A stretch of 64,000 nt of DNA, taken from positions 1,054,001 through 1,118,000 of the forward strand of contig CBDDED010000003.1 in the NCBI GenBank assembly GCA_965226825.1, in the 5' to 3' direction. Positions 16,206-25,653 of this stretch are shown here, in pieces (the stretch's first letter is position 1; the number at the start of each line of letters is the position of its first letter). This DNA is from Io17-Chloro-G2 sp965226825. Lineage in GTDB: Bacteria > Chloroflexota > Dehalococcoidia > Lucifugimonadales > UBA3495. The notes beneath the pieces were generated by a model. That model was not told the origin of the DNA. It saw only the letters and a list, made by a program, of their open reading frames with translations, and did not search any database. The position numbers and the translations under genes were made by a program.

Positions 16206-17879
16206 ATGATGGAAACGCCGTTGGCAACCAGTGATGGCTCGCTGAACAGATTGCAAAAGGTCGGGTTTTGGCCTGCTGTGCTCTCCGGGGGTTTGTTGAC
16301 CGCGCCGTTGACCGGGCTTTTGTACCTGGCGGACAAGCTGGCCGGGTTGCCCTTCACGCCCTTCGCCCTGTTCGACTGGATTGCCAAGGTGCTGCCCGGA
16401 GTTGCAGTGACTTTCGGCATCGACATGATGATAGAAGGGCTGCGATTCTTTGGGATGAGCGTCGCCGCGAGCGCCAAGACCGCTGAACAGGTTGTGGCCG
16501 TCCTGCTCTTCTTTGGCATCGGCGTTGTATTCAGCGCGGCGTTTTTGTGCGTGATGAAAATCAGGGAAGCCGGGCCTCATCCGGTAGCCGGCCTGGCCCT
16601 TGGATTGATTTTCGGCATCCCTATGGTGGCCGTGAGCCTTCCGATGGGCCAGTCCACCGTGAACCCGGTATTGACCACCGTTGTATTGGCGGTTTTGTTC
16701 TTGGTGTGGGGCCTGGCGTTCATGCCGATGTACGATAGGCTGTTGTTGAGCGCCGACGGCCTGCCGACTGAGGACAAAATCCGGTGGGCCAAGAGCATCA
16801 ACCGGCGCCAATTCCTGGTGGGCGTCGGAGCGGCCACCGCCACCGTCACGGTTCTCAGCGTAGGCATCGGCGGCGTATTGGCCCGGTCCGAGCGCCGCCA
16901 GGTGGCCGAGACCGTTGCAACGTCCATGGCCCCGGCATCTACCGAGACAAAACCACCCCTGCCCAACGCCGACGACCCGGTCGCCCCGGCGCCGGGCACT
17001 CGGCCGGAGTACACACAGGTGAAGGACCACTACAAAGTGTTCCTCCGCAGTGAACCATCGATCATCGACGGCTCGACCTGGTCTTTGCCCATCACTGGAC
17101 TGGTTGACAACCCGCTGACGCTGACTTTGGACGACTTCCATAACGACTATGAGTCCAGAGACCAGTACGTTACCCTTTCCTGCATCTCAGGCCGGATAGC
17201 CACCACGCTTATCAGCACCACGTTGTGGACCGGAATCAGCTTGCAAAAGATACTGTCCGACCTCCAGGTCCGGAGCGAAGCCAGGTATCTGGTCATTGAA
17301 TCTGCGGACGGGTTTCACGAGACCGTCGACTTGAACCTTATCGCTTCAGATGAGCGGATAATGCTCGCCTACGCGTGGGATGGCCGCCCGATCCCGATGG
17401 ACCACGGCTTTCCGCTGCGGATCTGGCTTCCCGACCGATACGGGATGAAGCAACCAAAGTGGATAACCTCCATGGAGATTACCGACGAATATCAGCCCGG
17501 CTATTGGGTGGACCGCGGTTGGGATGAGGTGGCCCAGGTACAAGCCACCTCGGTCATTGACACCGTCGCCACAGACGACATCGTTGATCAGGAAGGTCAA
17601 CTCCTGATTCCCATTGGCGGCATTGCTTTCTCTGGAGCACGCGGCATCTCGAGGGTGGAAGTACAGGTTAACAATGGCCCTTGGGAAGAGGCCCAGCTGA
17701 GGACGCCCCTGTCGGAAACGACCTGGGTGCTCTGGCGTTACGATTGGCCGTTCCAAAAAGGCAAGCACACCTTCGCCGTTAGGTGCGCCGAGGCGGATGG
17801 TACTCCCCAAATTGAGGAATCACGGGGAAACCGGCCCAGCGGCGCCACCGGAATTCACCGGCGGCGCACCAGCGTATAA
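16206..17879 (+). CDS. Membrane-anchored molybdopterin oxidoreductase, sulfite oxidase family
   Basis: A 557-residue protein in two parts. Residues 20-180 form about four membrane helices. After a short loop comes a twin-arginine motif, NRRQFLVGVGAA (199-210), with a further hydrophobic stretch, so the C-terminal part should be moved across the membrane folded. That part has the molybdopterin domain (about 280-430) with the probable Mo-ligating cysteine C326 in VTLSCISGRIATTLISTTLW, then WLPDRYGMKQPKWI, and a beta-rich dimerisation domain of the sulfite-oxidase type (SGARGISRVEVQVNNGPWEEA). It starts 85 nt after the dehalogenase with a strong GAGGAGG. The electron acceptor and substrate are unknown. 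MoaA and MoaC encoded nearby make its cofactor. Confidence 0.88.
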   Translation: MMETPLATSDGSLNRLQKVGFWPAVLSGGLLTAPLTGLLYLADKLAGLPFTPFALFDWIAKVLPGVAVTFGIDMMIEGLRFFGMSVAASAKTAEQVVAVLLFFGIGVVFSAAFLCVMKIREAGPHPVAGLALGLIFGIPMVAVSLPMGQSTVNPVLTTVVLAVLFLVWGLAFMPMYDRLLLSADGLPTEDKIRWAKSINRRQFLVGVGAATATVTVLSVGIGGVLARSERRQVAETVATSMAPASTETKPPLPNADDPVAPAPGTRPEYTQVKDHYKVFLRSEPSIIDGSTWSLPITGLVDNPLTLTLDDFHNDYESRDQYVTLSCISGRIATTLISTTLWTGISLQKILSDLQVRSEARYLVIESADGFHETVDLNLIASDERIMLAYAWDGRPIPMDHGFPLRIWLPDRYGMKQPKWITSMEITDEYQPGYWVDRGWDEVAQVQATSVIDTVATDDIVDQEGQLLIPIGGIAFSGARGISRVEVQVNNGPWEEAQLRTPLSETTWVLWRYDWPFQKGKHTFAVRCAEADGTPQIEESRGNRPSGATGIHRRRTSV

Positions 17880-18008
17880 CCTGGGCTAGTCGACCAACTC
17901 TCGTTCCCATTTGAGATCGGGGTTTCCAGCCTCGATCCGTCCAAACCTATCGCGGGAAACTGCCTGGGGCGGCCAGCGGGGGGTCGATCAATTGTCAGTA
18001 AATTTCCC

Positions 18009-18276
18009 CGCCATTCTCGCCGCAGCGGAAATCCAGACCATTGTGGGTGGCCAACCACGCCCACCCACACGTCGTATGTTCCGCCCACTCGCCGTCTTTC
18101 CCGTCGCAACGGGAATCCAGAGCCCACGTCCTGCGCCAACACGGTCATGCAAACGGGCACACCAAAAGCGGGACGTTCAGCGCGCAGGGAAGCACGATTC
18201 ATCATCAAAAGGGCTCTGGATTCCCGTTGCGACGAGAATGACCGCGGGGCGGGCGTTGCGGCGAGAATTGCGGGGG
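18009..18276. repeat. Nested short inverted-repeat elements (MITE/REP-like), copy A region
   Basis: An outer inverted pair (CCGCCATTCTCGCCGCAGCG at 18009-18028 and its imperfect complement near 18254-18276) encloses an inner element (18092-18243). The inner element is bounded by CGTCGCAACGGGAATCCAGA and the inverse TCTGGATTCCCGTTGCGACG, separated by about 85 bases with ACACGGTCATGC inside. The inner ends are nearly the same as those of a second element at 25654-25831, including the core CAACACGGT-ATG. No protein is encoded. The whole stretch 17880-18537 between the oxidoreductase and the membrane-protein gene is otherwise non-coding. Confidence 0.75.
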
Positions 18277-18537
18277 ACAATTGAACGACCCTGGCGGCCA
18301 ACGGTCGTTGGTTGACCGGCGGTTCTTCTTTCCATAGAATCGCGGGCGTCTGGACATCCATGCCAATAGGGCGAACGAGTAAATGCGACGATCTAACCGT
18401 ACGCTGCCCACGGTAAAGTGGACAGCGATGCCTCACTCGCTGCCGGATGGCGCATGTATAGCGGGATACACATCTACCGCTCCCGCTTATCCATACGGAT
18501 CCGCCCACCACTACTCTACGCAAAGCTCCGGGGATAA

Positions 18538-19281
18538 ATGACACGTTTCCTGGACATCAATTTCTTCTTCCCAAACGGGTTAAGTGTAGATGCAGCCCTT
18601 GACTTGTTAGTGCCCGTGGCGATTTATGTCCTTGGCATGGCTGTCTACGCCGTCTTCATTTTCAAGTTCTACCGGTTCCTGGCCTCCCGGGACATGTTTG
18701 CGTTGGACTTCTCCAAGTATGAAGAATCGCGCTTTAAGTTGGTCCGAGGCTTCCTGCACCTAGTCTCCTACGGCGCCAAATACATTATCTTGTTCCCGGC
18801 GTTCGCCTTCTTCTGGTTCGCGGTCCTCACCCTGATCCTGGTCTTCCTCTCGCAAGAACGCGCCTTTTCGGAGATTCTACTGATAGCCCTGGCCACCGTC
18901 AGCGCCATCCGCTTGACCGCGTACTATGACGAAGACCTTTCTCGAGACCTGGCCAAGATCCTGCCCTTCGCGGTCCTGGCGATCTTTCTGATCGATGGGT
19001 CATTTTTTAAGGTTTACGAGTCACTGGACGTCCTAGGACAGGTCAATGACCACCGCGAGAGAATTGTCTATTACCTGCTGTTTCTCATAGCGTTGGAATT
19101 TGCGTTACGGCTCATCTTGTCCGTCGTCGCGTTCCTCAATTCGGAGAGGAATCGCCTATTGAATCGGCGGTCAACCACGGCCAGCGATAGCGTTGATACA
19201 CCCCCGGCGGAGGAGCCTGCGTCGCCAGAAGAAGAATCGGAACCCGGCGACGAAGCCGCACCGGTCCCCCCAAACCCGTAG
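18538..19281 (+). CDS. Hypothetical multi-pass membrane protein with acidic tail
   Basis: A 247-residue protein with about five hydrophobic segments (LLVPVAIYVLGMAVYAVFIF, YIILFPAFAFFWFAVLTLIL, ILLIALATVSAIRLTAYY, ILPFAVLAIFLIDGSFF, YYLLFLIALEFALRLILSVV) and a cytoplasm-like tail of about 45 residues rich in E, P and S. The motif TAYYDEDLSRDLAKILPF between helices is noticeable and could be functional. I have seen similar uncharacterised proteins in archaea and Chloroflexota, but no function is known to me. It stands alone, between the repeat block and the MetE-like gene. Confidence 0.75.
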   Translation: MTRFLDINFFFPNGLSVDAALDLLVPVAIYVLGMAVYAVFIFKFYRFLASRDMFALDFSKYEESRFKLVRGFLHLVSYGAKYIILFPAFAFFWFAVLTLILVFLSQERAFSEILLIALATVSAIRLTAYYDEDLSRDLAKILPFAVLAIFLIDGSFFKVYESLDVLGQVNDHRERIVYYLLFLIALEFALRLILSVVAFLNSERNRLLNRRSTTASDSVDTPPAEEPASPEEESEPGDEAAPVPPNP

Positions 19282-19638
19282 CGCAACTACTAACCGGGAA
19301 GTTTGGGACACTGTGCCGCTGGCCTTTTCACCAAAGACGGCTCGAACCGGTCGTTAGCACGAGCGGAAGACCTGCTTTGATTTCTCCACAACCGGCTCAC
19401 GTGTTTGATGTTATGTAACCTCTCCGGGCTGCCAATATTTGGCCGGCGCCTGGCCAGTCGAAGTCGACGAGCCGCGCGTACCACATCATTCGGTTGCGCT
19501 TGACTTGCAGCCATTGGGAATCAGGTGTGGGATAATATGGCATCGGCCGTGTCTGCGATACGGTGCGGGGCGTGCGGCAGGCCCAAAGAGGTTGCAGCGT
19601 CCCGGTCCTACAACTAAATCCACTTCCAGGAGCTAGCA
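19282..19638. other. Intergenic region upstream of the MetE-like gene
   Basis: About 357 bases without a gene. It holds the extended -10 element given separately and a leader of about 100 nt. I found no SAM or cobalamin riboswitch pattern here. Confidence 0.4.
19528..19536 (+). promoter_or_regulatory. Extended -10 promoter before the MetE-like gene
   Basis: TGGGATAAT is a TGn-extended -10 (GATAAT at 19531-19536). A TTGCAG lies 20 nt upstream, slightly too far for a standard -35. The start codon is about 100 nt downstream. Confidence 0.4.
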
Positions 19639-20805
19639 ATGAAAAACAGTTCTTCACGCATCTTGACCACTCACGTGGGCAGCCTGGCCCGGCCCCCGGA
19701 GATTATGGAGATTATGCGGGCAAAGGAAACCGGCCAACCCTATGACGCCCAACGGCTGGCCGGCCTGGTCCGCGATTCGGTCAAGGACGTGGTGCGGCGG
19801 CAGGTTGAGGCGGGCATCGACGTTCCCAGCGACGGCGAATTTGCGAAACACAGCTTTTCCGCCTATGTCCACGACCGGCTCACCGGCTTTGAACCCCGAC
19901 CTTCAGCTCCCAATGAGCCATCCCTGCGGAATGCGTTCCGGGACCGTATGAGGTTCCAGGAATTTTACGAAGAGTATGACAGCGGCGCCGAGGCCGCTTC
20001 CGGCGGTCCGGTGGTGTGCACGGGCCCGATCTCCTACCGGGGCCAGGAAGCAGTCCAGGCAGACATCAGCAATTTCAAAGCCGCCCTGGAAACCGCCCAA
20101 CCGGAAGAGGCGTTCATCCCGGCGGTAGCCCCCGGAACCATTGAGCTGCAACGGAGCAACGTCTACTACGCCTCCGAGGAGGAGTTCCTCGCCGCTATCG
20201 CCGACGCAATGAAGGAAGAATACCGGGCCATCGTCGAGGCGGGGTTCATCCTGCAGGTCGACGATCCCAGGGTCGTGACCCAGTACGCCAATCCCGACCC
20301 AGCGCCAACGATTGAGGAGTACCGGAAATTTGCCGCATTGCGGGTGGAGGCCCTTAACCACGCCCTGGAAGGACTCCCCCAGGACAGAATCCGTTACCAC
20401 CTTTGCTGGGGCAGTTGGCACGGCCCCCACACCACCGATGTACCGCTTCGGGACATTGTAGACATTATTCTGCGGGTCAATGCAGGAGCCTATTGCGTGG
20501 AAGCCGCAAACCCCCGTCATGCCCACGAGTGGGAAGTATGGGAGAACGTAAAACTTCCGGATGGCAAATTTTTGATACCCGGAGTGGTGGCCCACACCAC
20601 GAATCACGTTGAGCATCCTGAGTTGGTGGCCCAAAGAATTGTGAACTATGCCCGGATGCTGGGCCGGGAGAACGTTTTGGCCGGGAGCGACTGCGGTTTC
20701 TCCCAGGGCGCATTCACTCCCCGGGTCCACCCATCCATCATGTGGGCCAAGCTGGAGGCTTTGGCAGAAGGGGCGGCCCTGGCTTCCAAGCAGCTCTGGG
20801 GCTGA
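19639..20805 (+). CDS. MetE C-terminal-domain-like protein (cobalamin-independent methionine synthase II family)
   Basis: A 388-residue zinc-dependent TIM-barrel protein. ILTTHVGSLARPPEIMEIM at the start and IDVPSDGEFAKHSFS are typical of COG0620 proteins. Zinc ligands of the MetE pattern can be proposed: H and C in YHLCWGSWHGPH, E in CVEAANPRHAHE, and C in AGSDCGFSQGAF. There is no N-terminal MetE half, so it is not a full methionine synthase; relatives act on thiol or alkyl-transfer substrates, for example coenzyme-M adducts. It is followed 78 nt later by a Gfo/Idh/MocA oxidoreductase. The RBS CCAGGAG precedes the ATG. The actual substrate is unknown. Confidence 0.85.
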   Translation: MKNSSSRILTTHVGSLARPPEIMEIMRAKETGQPYDAQRLAGLVRDSVKDVVRRQVEAGIDVPSDGEFAKHSFSAYVHDRLTGFEPRPSAPNEPSLRNAFRDRMRFQEFYEEYDSGAEAASGGPVVCTGPISYRGQEAVQADISNFKAALETAQPEEAFIPAVAPGTIELQRSNVYYASEEEFLAAIADAMKEEYRAIVEAGFILQVDDPRVVTQYANPDPAPTIEEYRKFAALRVEALNHALEGLPQDRIRYHLCWGSWHGPHTTDVPLRDIVDIILRVNAGAYCVEAANPRHAHEWEVWENVKLPDGKFLIPGVVAHTTNHVEHPELVAQRIVNYARMLGRENVLAGSDCGFSQGAFTPRVHPSIMWAKLEALAEGAALASKQLWG

Positions 20806-20883
20806 TCCTGGCGCGCAGGATCTCCAGCAAAGTCCGGGGCGGTTCGAGCCGTGATCACTAGGCGTGAACGCTAGGATATAAAG

Positions 20884-21879
20884 TTGAGTCTCGGACTTTG
20901 CGTCTTGGGTTGCGGCTCTTTTGCCAGTGTCTTCGCGGAGACCGTATCCAGCTTGCGCGGCGAGATCGACCTTTACTTCGCCAGCCGGGACTTGGCCCGG
21001 GCTAGGGACTACGCCGCACAGTTCGACGGCTTGGACGCCTTTGGCAGCTATGCCTCCGCCGCCGCCGACCCACGGGTGGAAGCGCTATACATCTGTACCC
21101 CCCACCATTTGCACCTGGAGCATGTCGCTCTGGCCGCCCGCTGGGGCAAGCACGTCCTGGTGGAAAAGCCCATCGCGGGGAACCTGGCCGACGCGAGGCA
21201 AATGGTGCACCAGGCCGGGTCCGCAGGGATCAATCTGATGGTGGCAGAGAACTACCGGTTCCTAAGCTCGGTGCAAAAAGCCAAAGAATTGGTGGACCAA
21301 GGGCGAGTGGGACAGGTCAGGCTGGTCCAGCTACAGGAGCAGCATCCCTTTCAGCCCTCCGGATGGCGCAACCAGGCCGGTCTAAACGGGGGCGGGGTCC
21401 TGATCGATGGGGGAATCCACAAGGCCAGCGTGTTGGCATACCTGTCGGGGCGGCCCAACCAGGTCTACGCCCAAAGGTTGCTTCCGGGCCAACCTGGGTT
21501 GGAGGCGGAGGACGGCATCGTCGTAATGACCCGGACCAAGGATGGCGTGACGGGAGTGATCAACCATTCCTGGAGCGTCGCTCCAACTACGCCCCGTCCC
21601 TGGGTCTCGATTCTCGGAACCAAGAGCACCCTGTATTTTGAGTTGGGCCGCCCCTGGTTGAAGATTCTCGGCGGGACCTCGGATGATAGCACCTCCGAAG
21701 AGTTGTTGGATTTATCTGACGAGGTCCGGGGCTTGGCGCCCATGGTGAGGGAGTTCCGCCAAAGCATCATCGAAGGCCGAGAACCTGCCATGAGTGGTGC
21801 GGAAGGCATCGCCGACCTAACCCTGGTGCTGAAGGCGTATGAGTCCATGGAGCTAGGCAGGCCGGTGTCCCTGGACTGA
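20884..21879 (+). CDS. Gfo/Idh/MocA family NAD(P)-dependent oxidoreductase
   Basis: A 331-residue dehydrogenase with an N-terminal Rossmann fold (LCVLGCGSFASVFAETV) and the family hallmark VLVEKPIAGNLADARQM, whose EKP lysine is catalytic. The C-terminal alpha/beta domain has GGVLIDGGIHKASVLAYLSG, with the conserved D and H of the active site (DGGIH). The start is a TTG at 20884 with AGGA upstream; no ATG fits. Such enzymes oxidise sugars, inositols or related polyols, or reduce imines. It is likely co-transcribed with the MetE-like gene. Confidence 0.9.
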   Translation: MSLGLCVLGCGSFASVFAETVSSLRGEIDLYFASRDLARARDYAAQFDGLDAFGSYASAAADPRVEALYICTPHHLHLEHVALAARWGKHVLVEKPIAGNLADARQMVHQAGSAGINLMVAENYRFLSSVQKAKELVDQGRVGQVRLVQLQEQHPFQPSGWRNQAGLNGGGVLIDGGIHKASVLAYLSGRPNQVYAQRLLPGQPGLEAEDGIVVMTRTKDGVTGVINHSWSVAPTTPRPWVSILGTKSTLYFELGRPWLKILGGTSDDSTSEELLDLSDEVRGLAPMVREFRQSIIEGREPAMSGAEGIADLTLVLKAYESMELGRPVSLD

Positions 21880-22607
21880 CAGGGGTTTCGTTCAGGCGTG
21901 GCAAAACTATTGATTCAGCGTCGTGCGAGCGGCGTTTGGAAGAGTATCTCCTCCCATAACCGTTGGACGATGCCGGCGGAAGCGAAGGCGGCGCCCGTTC
22001 CCGCGAGCGACTCTGTGGCCACTCTTTAGACACAGCATCGGCGCTTGGCGCATTTTCGGCATTCCCTCCAATCGAACCGCTACGTAATGAGACCGAGGAG
22101 CGGCCGTAAGTTGCTATTACCGACCCGCTGCGAATACCTTGAGCGCGTTTCAAATCGGATTATCTGACCGATCCAACCTCCCGTCACTCTTACCGCGTCG
22201 GGAATCCAACCCCCCTTGTGTTTGCTGACACGCTTGTGGCATCGAAAAAGAGCCGGGTGTGGGCAAGCGCAATCCACCCATCGCCATAACCGGATGTCCA
22301 TACCTGTCGACACCGGAGCCTGCTCAAAGGACAAAAGGCCTCTGGATTACCGCTGCATCACCAATGACGGGGGACGGGTTCGGCGATTACCGAAACTCCG
22401 ACGCGTTGATGTAACTGTAGATAACCGGGTTTCGATGGTCCTCCGATTCTGAAATGCGGTAGCCCTGAGGCCTTTTACCTTCCGGTCGAAAATACCCGAA
22501 TCCGGCAGAAAATCATGGGGCGTCAAGTTCATTTTAAATGGTATTCTTGGCCCCTTAGAGGTAGTAGCCCGGTTGCATTTCCAACATGAGGAGGTCTTTA
22601 ACCAAAT
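21880..22607. other. Non-coding stretch carrying repeat copy C
   Basis: About 728 bases with no credible gene. The middle holds a diverged copy of the inverted-repeat element (22181-22373). A GAGGAGG at 22588-22594 belongs to the next gene. Confidence 0.5.
22181..22373. repeat. MITE/REP-like element, diverged copy C
   Basis: Its ends are CCGTCACTCTTACCGCGTCG followed by GGAATCC on the left, and TCTGGATTACCGCTGCATCA followed by CCAATGACGG on the right; these face each other and resemble the ends of copies A and B. The interior shares GACACG-TTGTGGCA-like and GGACAAAAGGC-CTCTGGATT stretches with them at low similarity. It is non-coding and older than the others judging by mismatches. Confidence 0.55.
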
Positions 22608-22982
22608 ATGGTACGCACTATTATTTTTTCTCTCTGGCTGCCGATCCTCGTACTGGCTGCCTCATTCGTCAGATTGGGCTTCGAAGCGCCGGCAGACGGT
22701 CCCGGGCTGATTGGCGTCCTGATGCTGATCGCGTTGACCTGGCCTGCGGCGATCCCATTGACCTTGGCTATCCGGTTGATAAACCGGCGCGCGCCCGTTC
22801 TGTCCTATGTTTGCGCCGTGGTATTCGGACTTGGATCGGCTTACATGGTCACCATCGGTGGTCTTTTGGGGCCGGTCGGCGTCGTCGTATACACGATCGT
22901 CGCGTCAGTGCCGGCCTGGATAGTCCTGGGGGTCCTGGTTATATTCGGACTCAGTGCGAGGGGGCAGACCTCCCGAGCTTAA
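22608..22982 (+). CDS. Small hypothetical membrane protein, 124 residues
   Basis: Four hydrophobic segments fill nearly the whole protein (IIFSLWLPILVLAASFV, LIGVLMLIALTWPAAIPLTL, VLSYVCAVVFGLGSAYMV, VVVYTIVASVPAWIVLGVLV) with short polar loops such as RLINRRAP. An RBS GAGGAGG lies 13 nt before the ATG. I do not recognise the family and see no functional residues. It is alone and ends before a strong hairpin. Confidence 0.65.
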   Translation: MVRTIIFSLWLPILVLAASFVRLGFEAPADGPGLIGVLMLIALTWPAAIPLTLAIRLINRRAPVLSYVCAVVFGLGSAYMVTIGGLLGPVGVVVYTIVASVPAWIVLGVLVIFGLSARGQTSRA

Positions 22983-23398
22983 AATCCACCTGAATGCCAA
23001 AGCAGCGACCTCCGCTCTGACGCAACCCTTTGATCGCGGTATGGTTGCTTGGTGGTACGGGGCAGGTCCCGGCATTTCTCAGCGGGGCGGGCCCACGGAA
23101 CCTACGGGCAATAACAAAACGGCCGAAAAGGAATTCTTGCGGGGGACGAACAGGCCCGCCCTTCTGAGGGGCGGGCCTGTTGGATTACTGAGGGAGCTGA
23201 ATAAACATCCGACCATAGCCCGGAGGTCTCGCCGCCGGCGCTCGACGACATTGTGGTTGGCCGGAGCGGCGGCGCAGGAACCAACCGCGGCATCCAGGTT
23301 GTTGAGGTCGTTCAATCGGCGGTTCGGCAACCCCTGTTCAGCAGAGCGGGTCTAGAACCATGCAGGCGGAATCGGGGCCGACCGGACAGCGTTGTTGC
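22983..23398. other. Intergenic region between convergent genes
   Basis: About 416 bases between the ends of a plus-strand and a minus-strand gene. It contains one strong hairpin (separate entry) and no gene. Confidence 0.4.
23149..23181. terminator. Strong GC-rich hairpin between convergent genes
   Basis: AACAGGCCCGCCC (23149-23161) pairs perfectly with GGGCGGGCCTGTT (23169-23181) across a 7-nt loop. It lies between two converging genes, where a bidirectional terminator is expected, but neither side has a T-run, so termination is an inference from position and stem strength. Confidence 0.5.
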
Positions 23399-24184
23399 TT
23401 AAGACAGGCTTCCCAAGAAGTCCATCGCAACGCTCAGAAATTCCTGGGGTTGCTCGTTGTGGGGCGAATGGCCGCACTCCTCAATCACATGGAGCTTCGA
23501 GCCTTTCAACGCCTGGTGATACAGCTCACCGCACTCCACCGGCGCTATCCGGTCCTGGCGGCCCCACACGATGAGTGAGGGCACGTCGATCAACTCCAGG
23601 TAGCTGGGGAGTTTGGGATTGTGCATGTAGGGAGTCCAGCACAGCCGGGAAGCCATCTCGCGGTTGTTCCACTGGACCAACTGCTCCTCGGTGGTAAGTT
23701 CCACCGCAGGAGGAGCCTTTTTCGGGTCGTGGTAAATGAGTTCCTGAGTTGCCTCCTGGCCAACTAGTAGCAGTTCCGCTATCTCTCCCTGTTTGGGCCG
23801 GATACCCACTGCATCCACCAAGACCTGCCCTTGCACCGCCGACGGGCACATTGCGGCGATCTCGGCGGCGAGCCACCCTCCCATGGAAAAACCCATGAGC
23901 CGTACCTGCTGGTAACCCAGTGTCCGGAAAAACGCCAGGTAGAAATGGGCCATGTCGTTCATGTTGGTAAGCCATGGGGGTTGTTCCGACTGGTCATAGC
24001 CCGGATGAGAGGGCACGTATACCGTGTAGCTCTCCGAAAGGGCCTGGTGGTACGGCATCCAACCGCGGTTGCCGCCGGCTCCGTGCAACGCGAACAGCGG
24101 GGGACCGCTGCCGCCCTTGAACACCTGGACCTTGGAGCCGCCCACCTCCACCGATTCTTCGCGCCAACTTGTTGTCGTAGTCAT
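23399..24184 (-). CDS. Alpha/beta hydrolase
   Basis: A 261-residue hydrolase. The catalytic triad is clear: Ser in LMGFSMGGWLAAE, Asp in VWGRQDRIAP and His in EECGHSPHNEQP. The oxyanion block FALHGAGGNRGWMP precedes it. There is no signal peptide. It lies 119 nt downstream of a luciferase-like oxidoreductase on the same strand, with which it may form a two-gene unit; such pairs often open and hydrolyse ring or ester products. Substrate not readable. Confidence 0.9.
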   Translation of the reverse strand: MTTTTSWREESVEVGGSKVQVFKGGSGPPLFALHGAGGNRGWMPYHQALSESYTVYVPSHPGYDQSEQPPWLTNMNDMAHFYLAFFRTLGYQQVRLMGFSMGGWLAAEIAAMCPSAVQGQVLVDAVGIRPKQGEIAELLLVGQEATQELIYHDPKKAPPAVELTTEEQLVQWNNREMASRLCWTPYMHNPKLPSYLELIDVPSLIVWGRQDRIAPVECGELYHQALKGSKLHVIEECGHSPHNEQPQEFLSVAMDFLGSLS

Positions 24185-24303
24185 CGTTGGGGTCGCACGC
24201 TCCTTCCAATTGAATCGTCTAGCTGACCGCCCATCCCACAGGTCGCTTCCTTGGGGTAATCGGCGGGGTCATCCGGGTCGCCGCCCGCGCCGTTAATCCG
24301 TCG

Positions 24304-25464
24304 CTACTCCTCCGGTCGGAGCTTGATCTCTCGAAGGGCCGGAATAACCTCTTTGCCCAGGAGTTCTATGGACCGCATCGTGTCGGAATGCTCCATGGGG
24401 CCCTCGTTCCCGTAGATAAAGAGAAATCCCGGATTGAGGCCCTCAACCAGCTTGCCCAGTTTGTTGGTGACGGTTTCCGGGCTGCCAGCAATGATATTGT
24501 CGATGGAAAGCAACTCTTCATAGGTCATTTTTTCGGTGGAACCGAGACCTCTCCGCCTGGCCCGCAAGGCGGCGGCCTCCCGAGACTGGTAGCCGGGCGG
24601 GTCGTTTTCCTCACGGGGGCCCTTCATGCGGTGGTCGTGGGTCCACATGTAGTGGCGGCCTATCTCCTGCGCCTTCTCGTCGGTATCAGCCACTAGCGCC
24701 CTTACCACGTAGCCGAAATGCTCCGGGCCCGGGGTGTAGCCAACTTCCGCAGCCGTATCACGGTAGACCTTCTTCATCTCCATGGTGGTCTCGTGCAACG
24801 ATCCGAGGTTCATGTAGGGATATTGGTGCCTCGCCGCCCATTCCACGCTCTCCACGCTGGAGGTGCCGGGGATCCAGATCGGAGGATGGGGCTGCTGATA
24901 GGGCAGCACCCACGGATTCACCACCCGGTGATGGAAGAAATTGCCCTCGTAGCGGAAGGGGCCGGGCTGGGTCCAGCAACGGATAATCAGGTCGTGGGCT
25001 TCCTCAAAACGGGCCCGGTTCTCGGTGGGGTCGATACCGCCCGTGATGCTCTCCGGCGCCGTTCCTCGAATAAATCCCGAAACCAGCCGCCCGCCGGACA
25101 CGCAGTCCAGCATGGCGATTTCTTCGGACATTCGCACCGGGTCATTTACCGCAATGAGGTTGCCCAGCAGGATCACCTTGGCTTTCTTGGTGAGTTTTAT
25201 CGCCATGGCGGCGTCTATGTTCACCGAAGGCTTCATACACCAGTAAGAAGTGTGGTGCTCATTGGTTTGAACGCCGTCAAAGCCCACCTCATCGGCGAAG
25301 GCATACTGGTCGTGGTACTGGTTGTACAGTACGTGGGCCTTCTTTGGGTCGAAATAGGTGTTGGGAAACCCCAGTCGGCCGGAACTGTAACCCTCCAGGT
25401 CTTGGTCCGTGATATGCCCGTAGGCCTGCTCGGAAAACCAGGAAACCTCTACCGTGTCTTTCAT
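24304..25464 (-). CDS. LLM class flavin-dependent oxidoreductase (luciferase-like)
   Basis: A 386-residue bacterial-luciferase-like TIM-barrel enzyme that uses reduced flavin (FMN or F420). Family blocks are FADEVGFDGVQTNEHHTSYW near residue 60, VILLGNLIAVNDPVRMSEEIAMLDCVSGGRLVSGFIRG, and PHPPIWIPGTSSVESVEWAA, plus the C-terminal IAGSPETVTNKLGKLVEG. It is the first gene of a probable pair with the alpha/beta hydrolase. One of three such enzymes in this window. The reaction is likely a monooxygenation of an organic substrate. Confidence 0.9.
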   Translation of the reverse strand: MKDTVEVSWFSEQAYGHITDQDLEGYSSGRLGFPNTYFDPKKAHVLYNQYHDQYAFADEVGFDGVQTNEHHTSYWCMKPSVNIDAAMAIKLTKKAKVILLGNLIAVNDPVRMSEEIAMLDCVSGGRLVSGFIRGTAPESITGGIDPTENRARFEEAHDLIIRCWTQPGPFRYEGNFFHHRVVNPWVLPYQQPHPPIWIPGTSSVESVEWAARHQYPYMNLGSLHETTMEMKKVYRDTAAEVGYTPGPEHFGYVVRALVADTDEKAQEIGRHYMWTHDHRMKGPREENDPPGYQSREAAALRARRRGLGSTEKMTYEELLSIDNIIAGSPETVTNKLGKLVEGLNPGFLFIYGNEGPMEHSDTMRSIELLGKEVIPALREIKLRPEE

Positions 25465-25653
25465 AGCGCCCTCCTGCGACCTGTTTCGACCGCCGGTGTC
25501 CTTACCCTATTGCTGTGGCAACGGAGAAACGTGTTGCCTGACTCAACCCCGCCCGATGCGGGCGGTTACGTTCTACAGACGCTGGGAATATAGTCCCAAC
25601 TCTCAACGCCTGTCAACCGATGGAACAACTACAGCAGGGCCTTTCGATTGTCC

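Noticed and set aside
15840..17141. A 433-residue open frame on the minus strand
   Set aside because: It lies opposite the dehalogenase and the sulfite-oxidase-family gene, both of which have clear domains. Its product is rich in R, H and G and low in complexity, as expected for an antisense shadow in GC-rich DNA.
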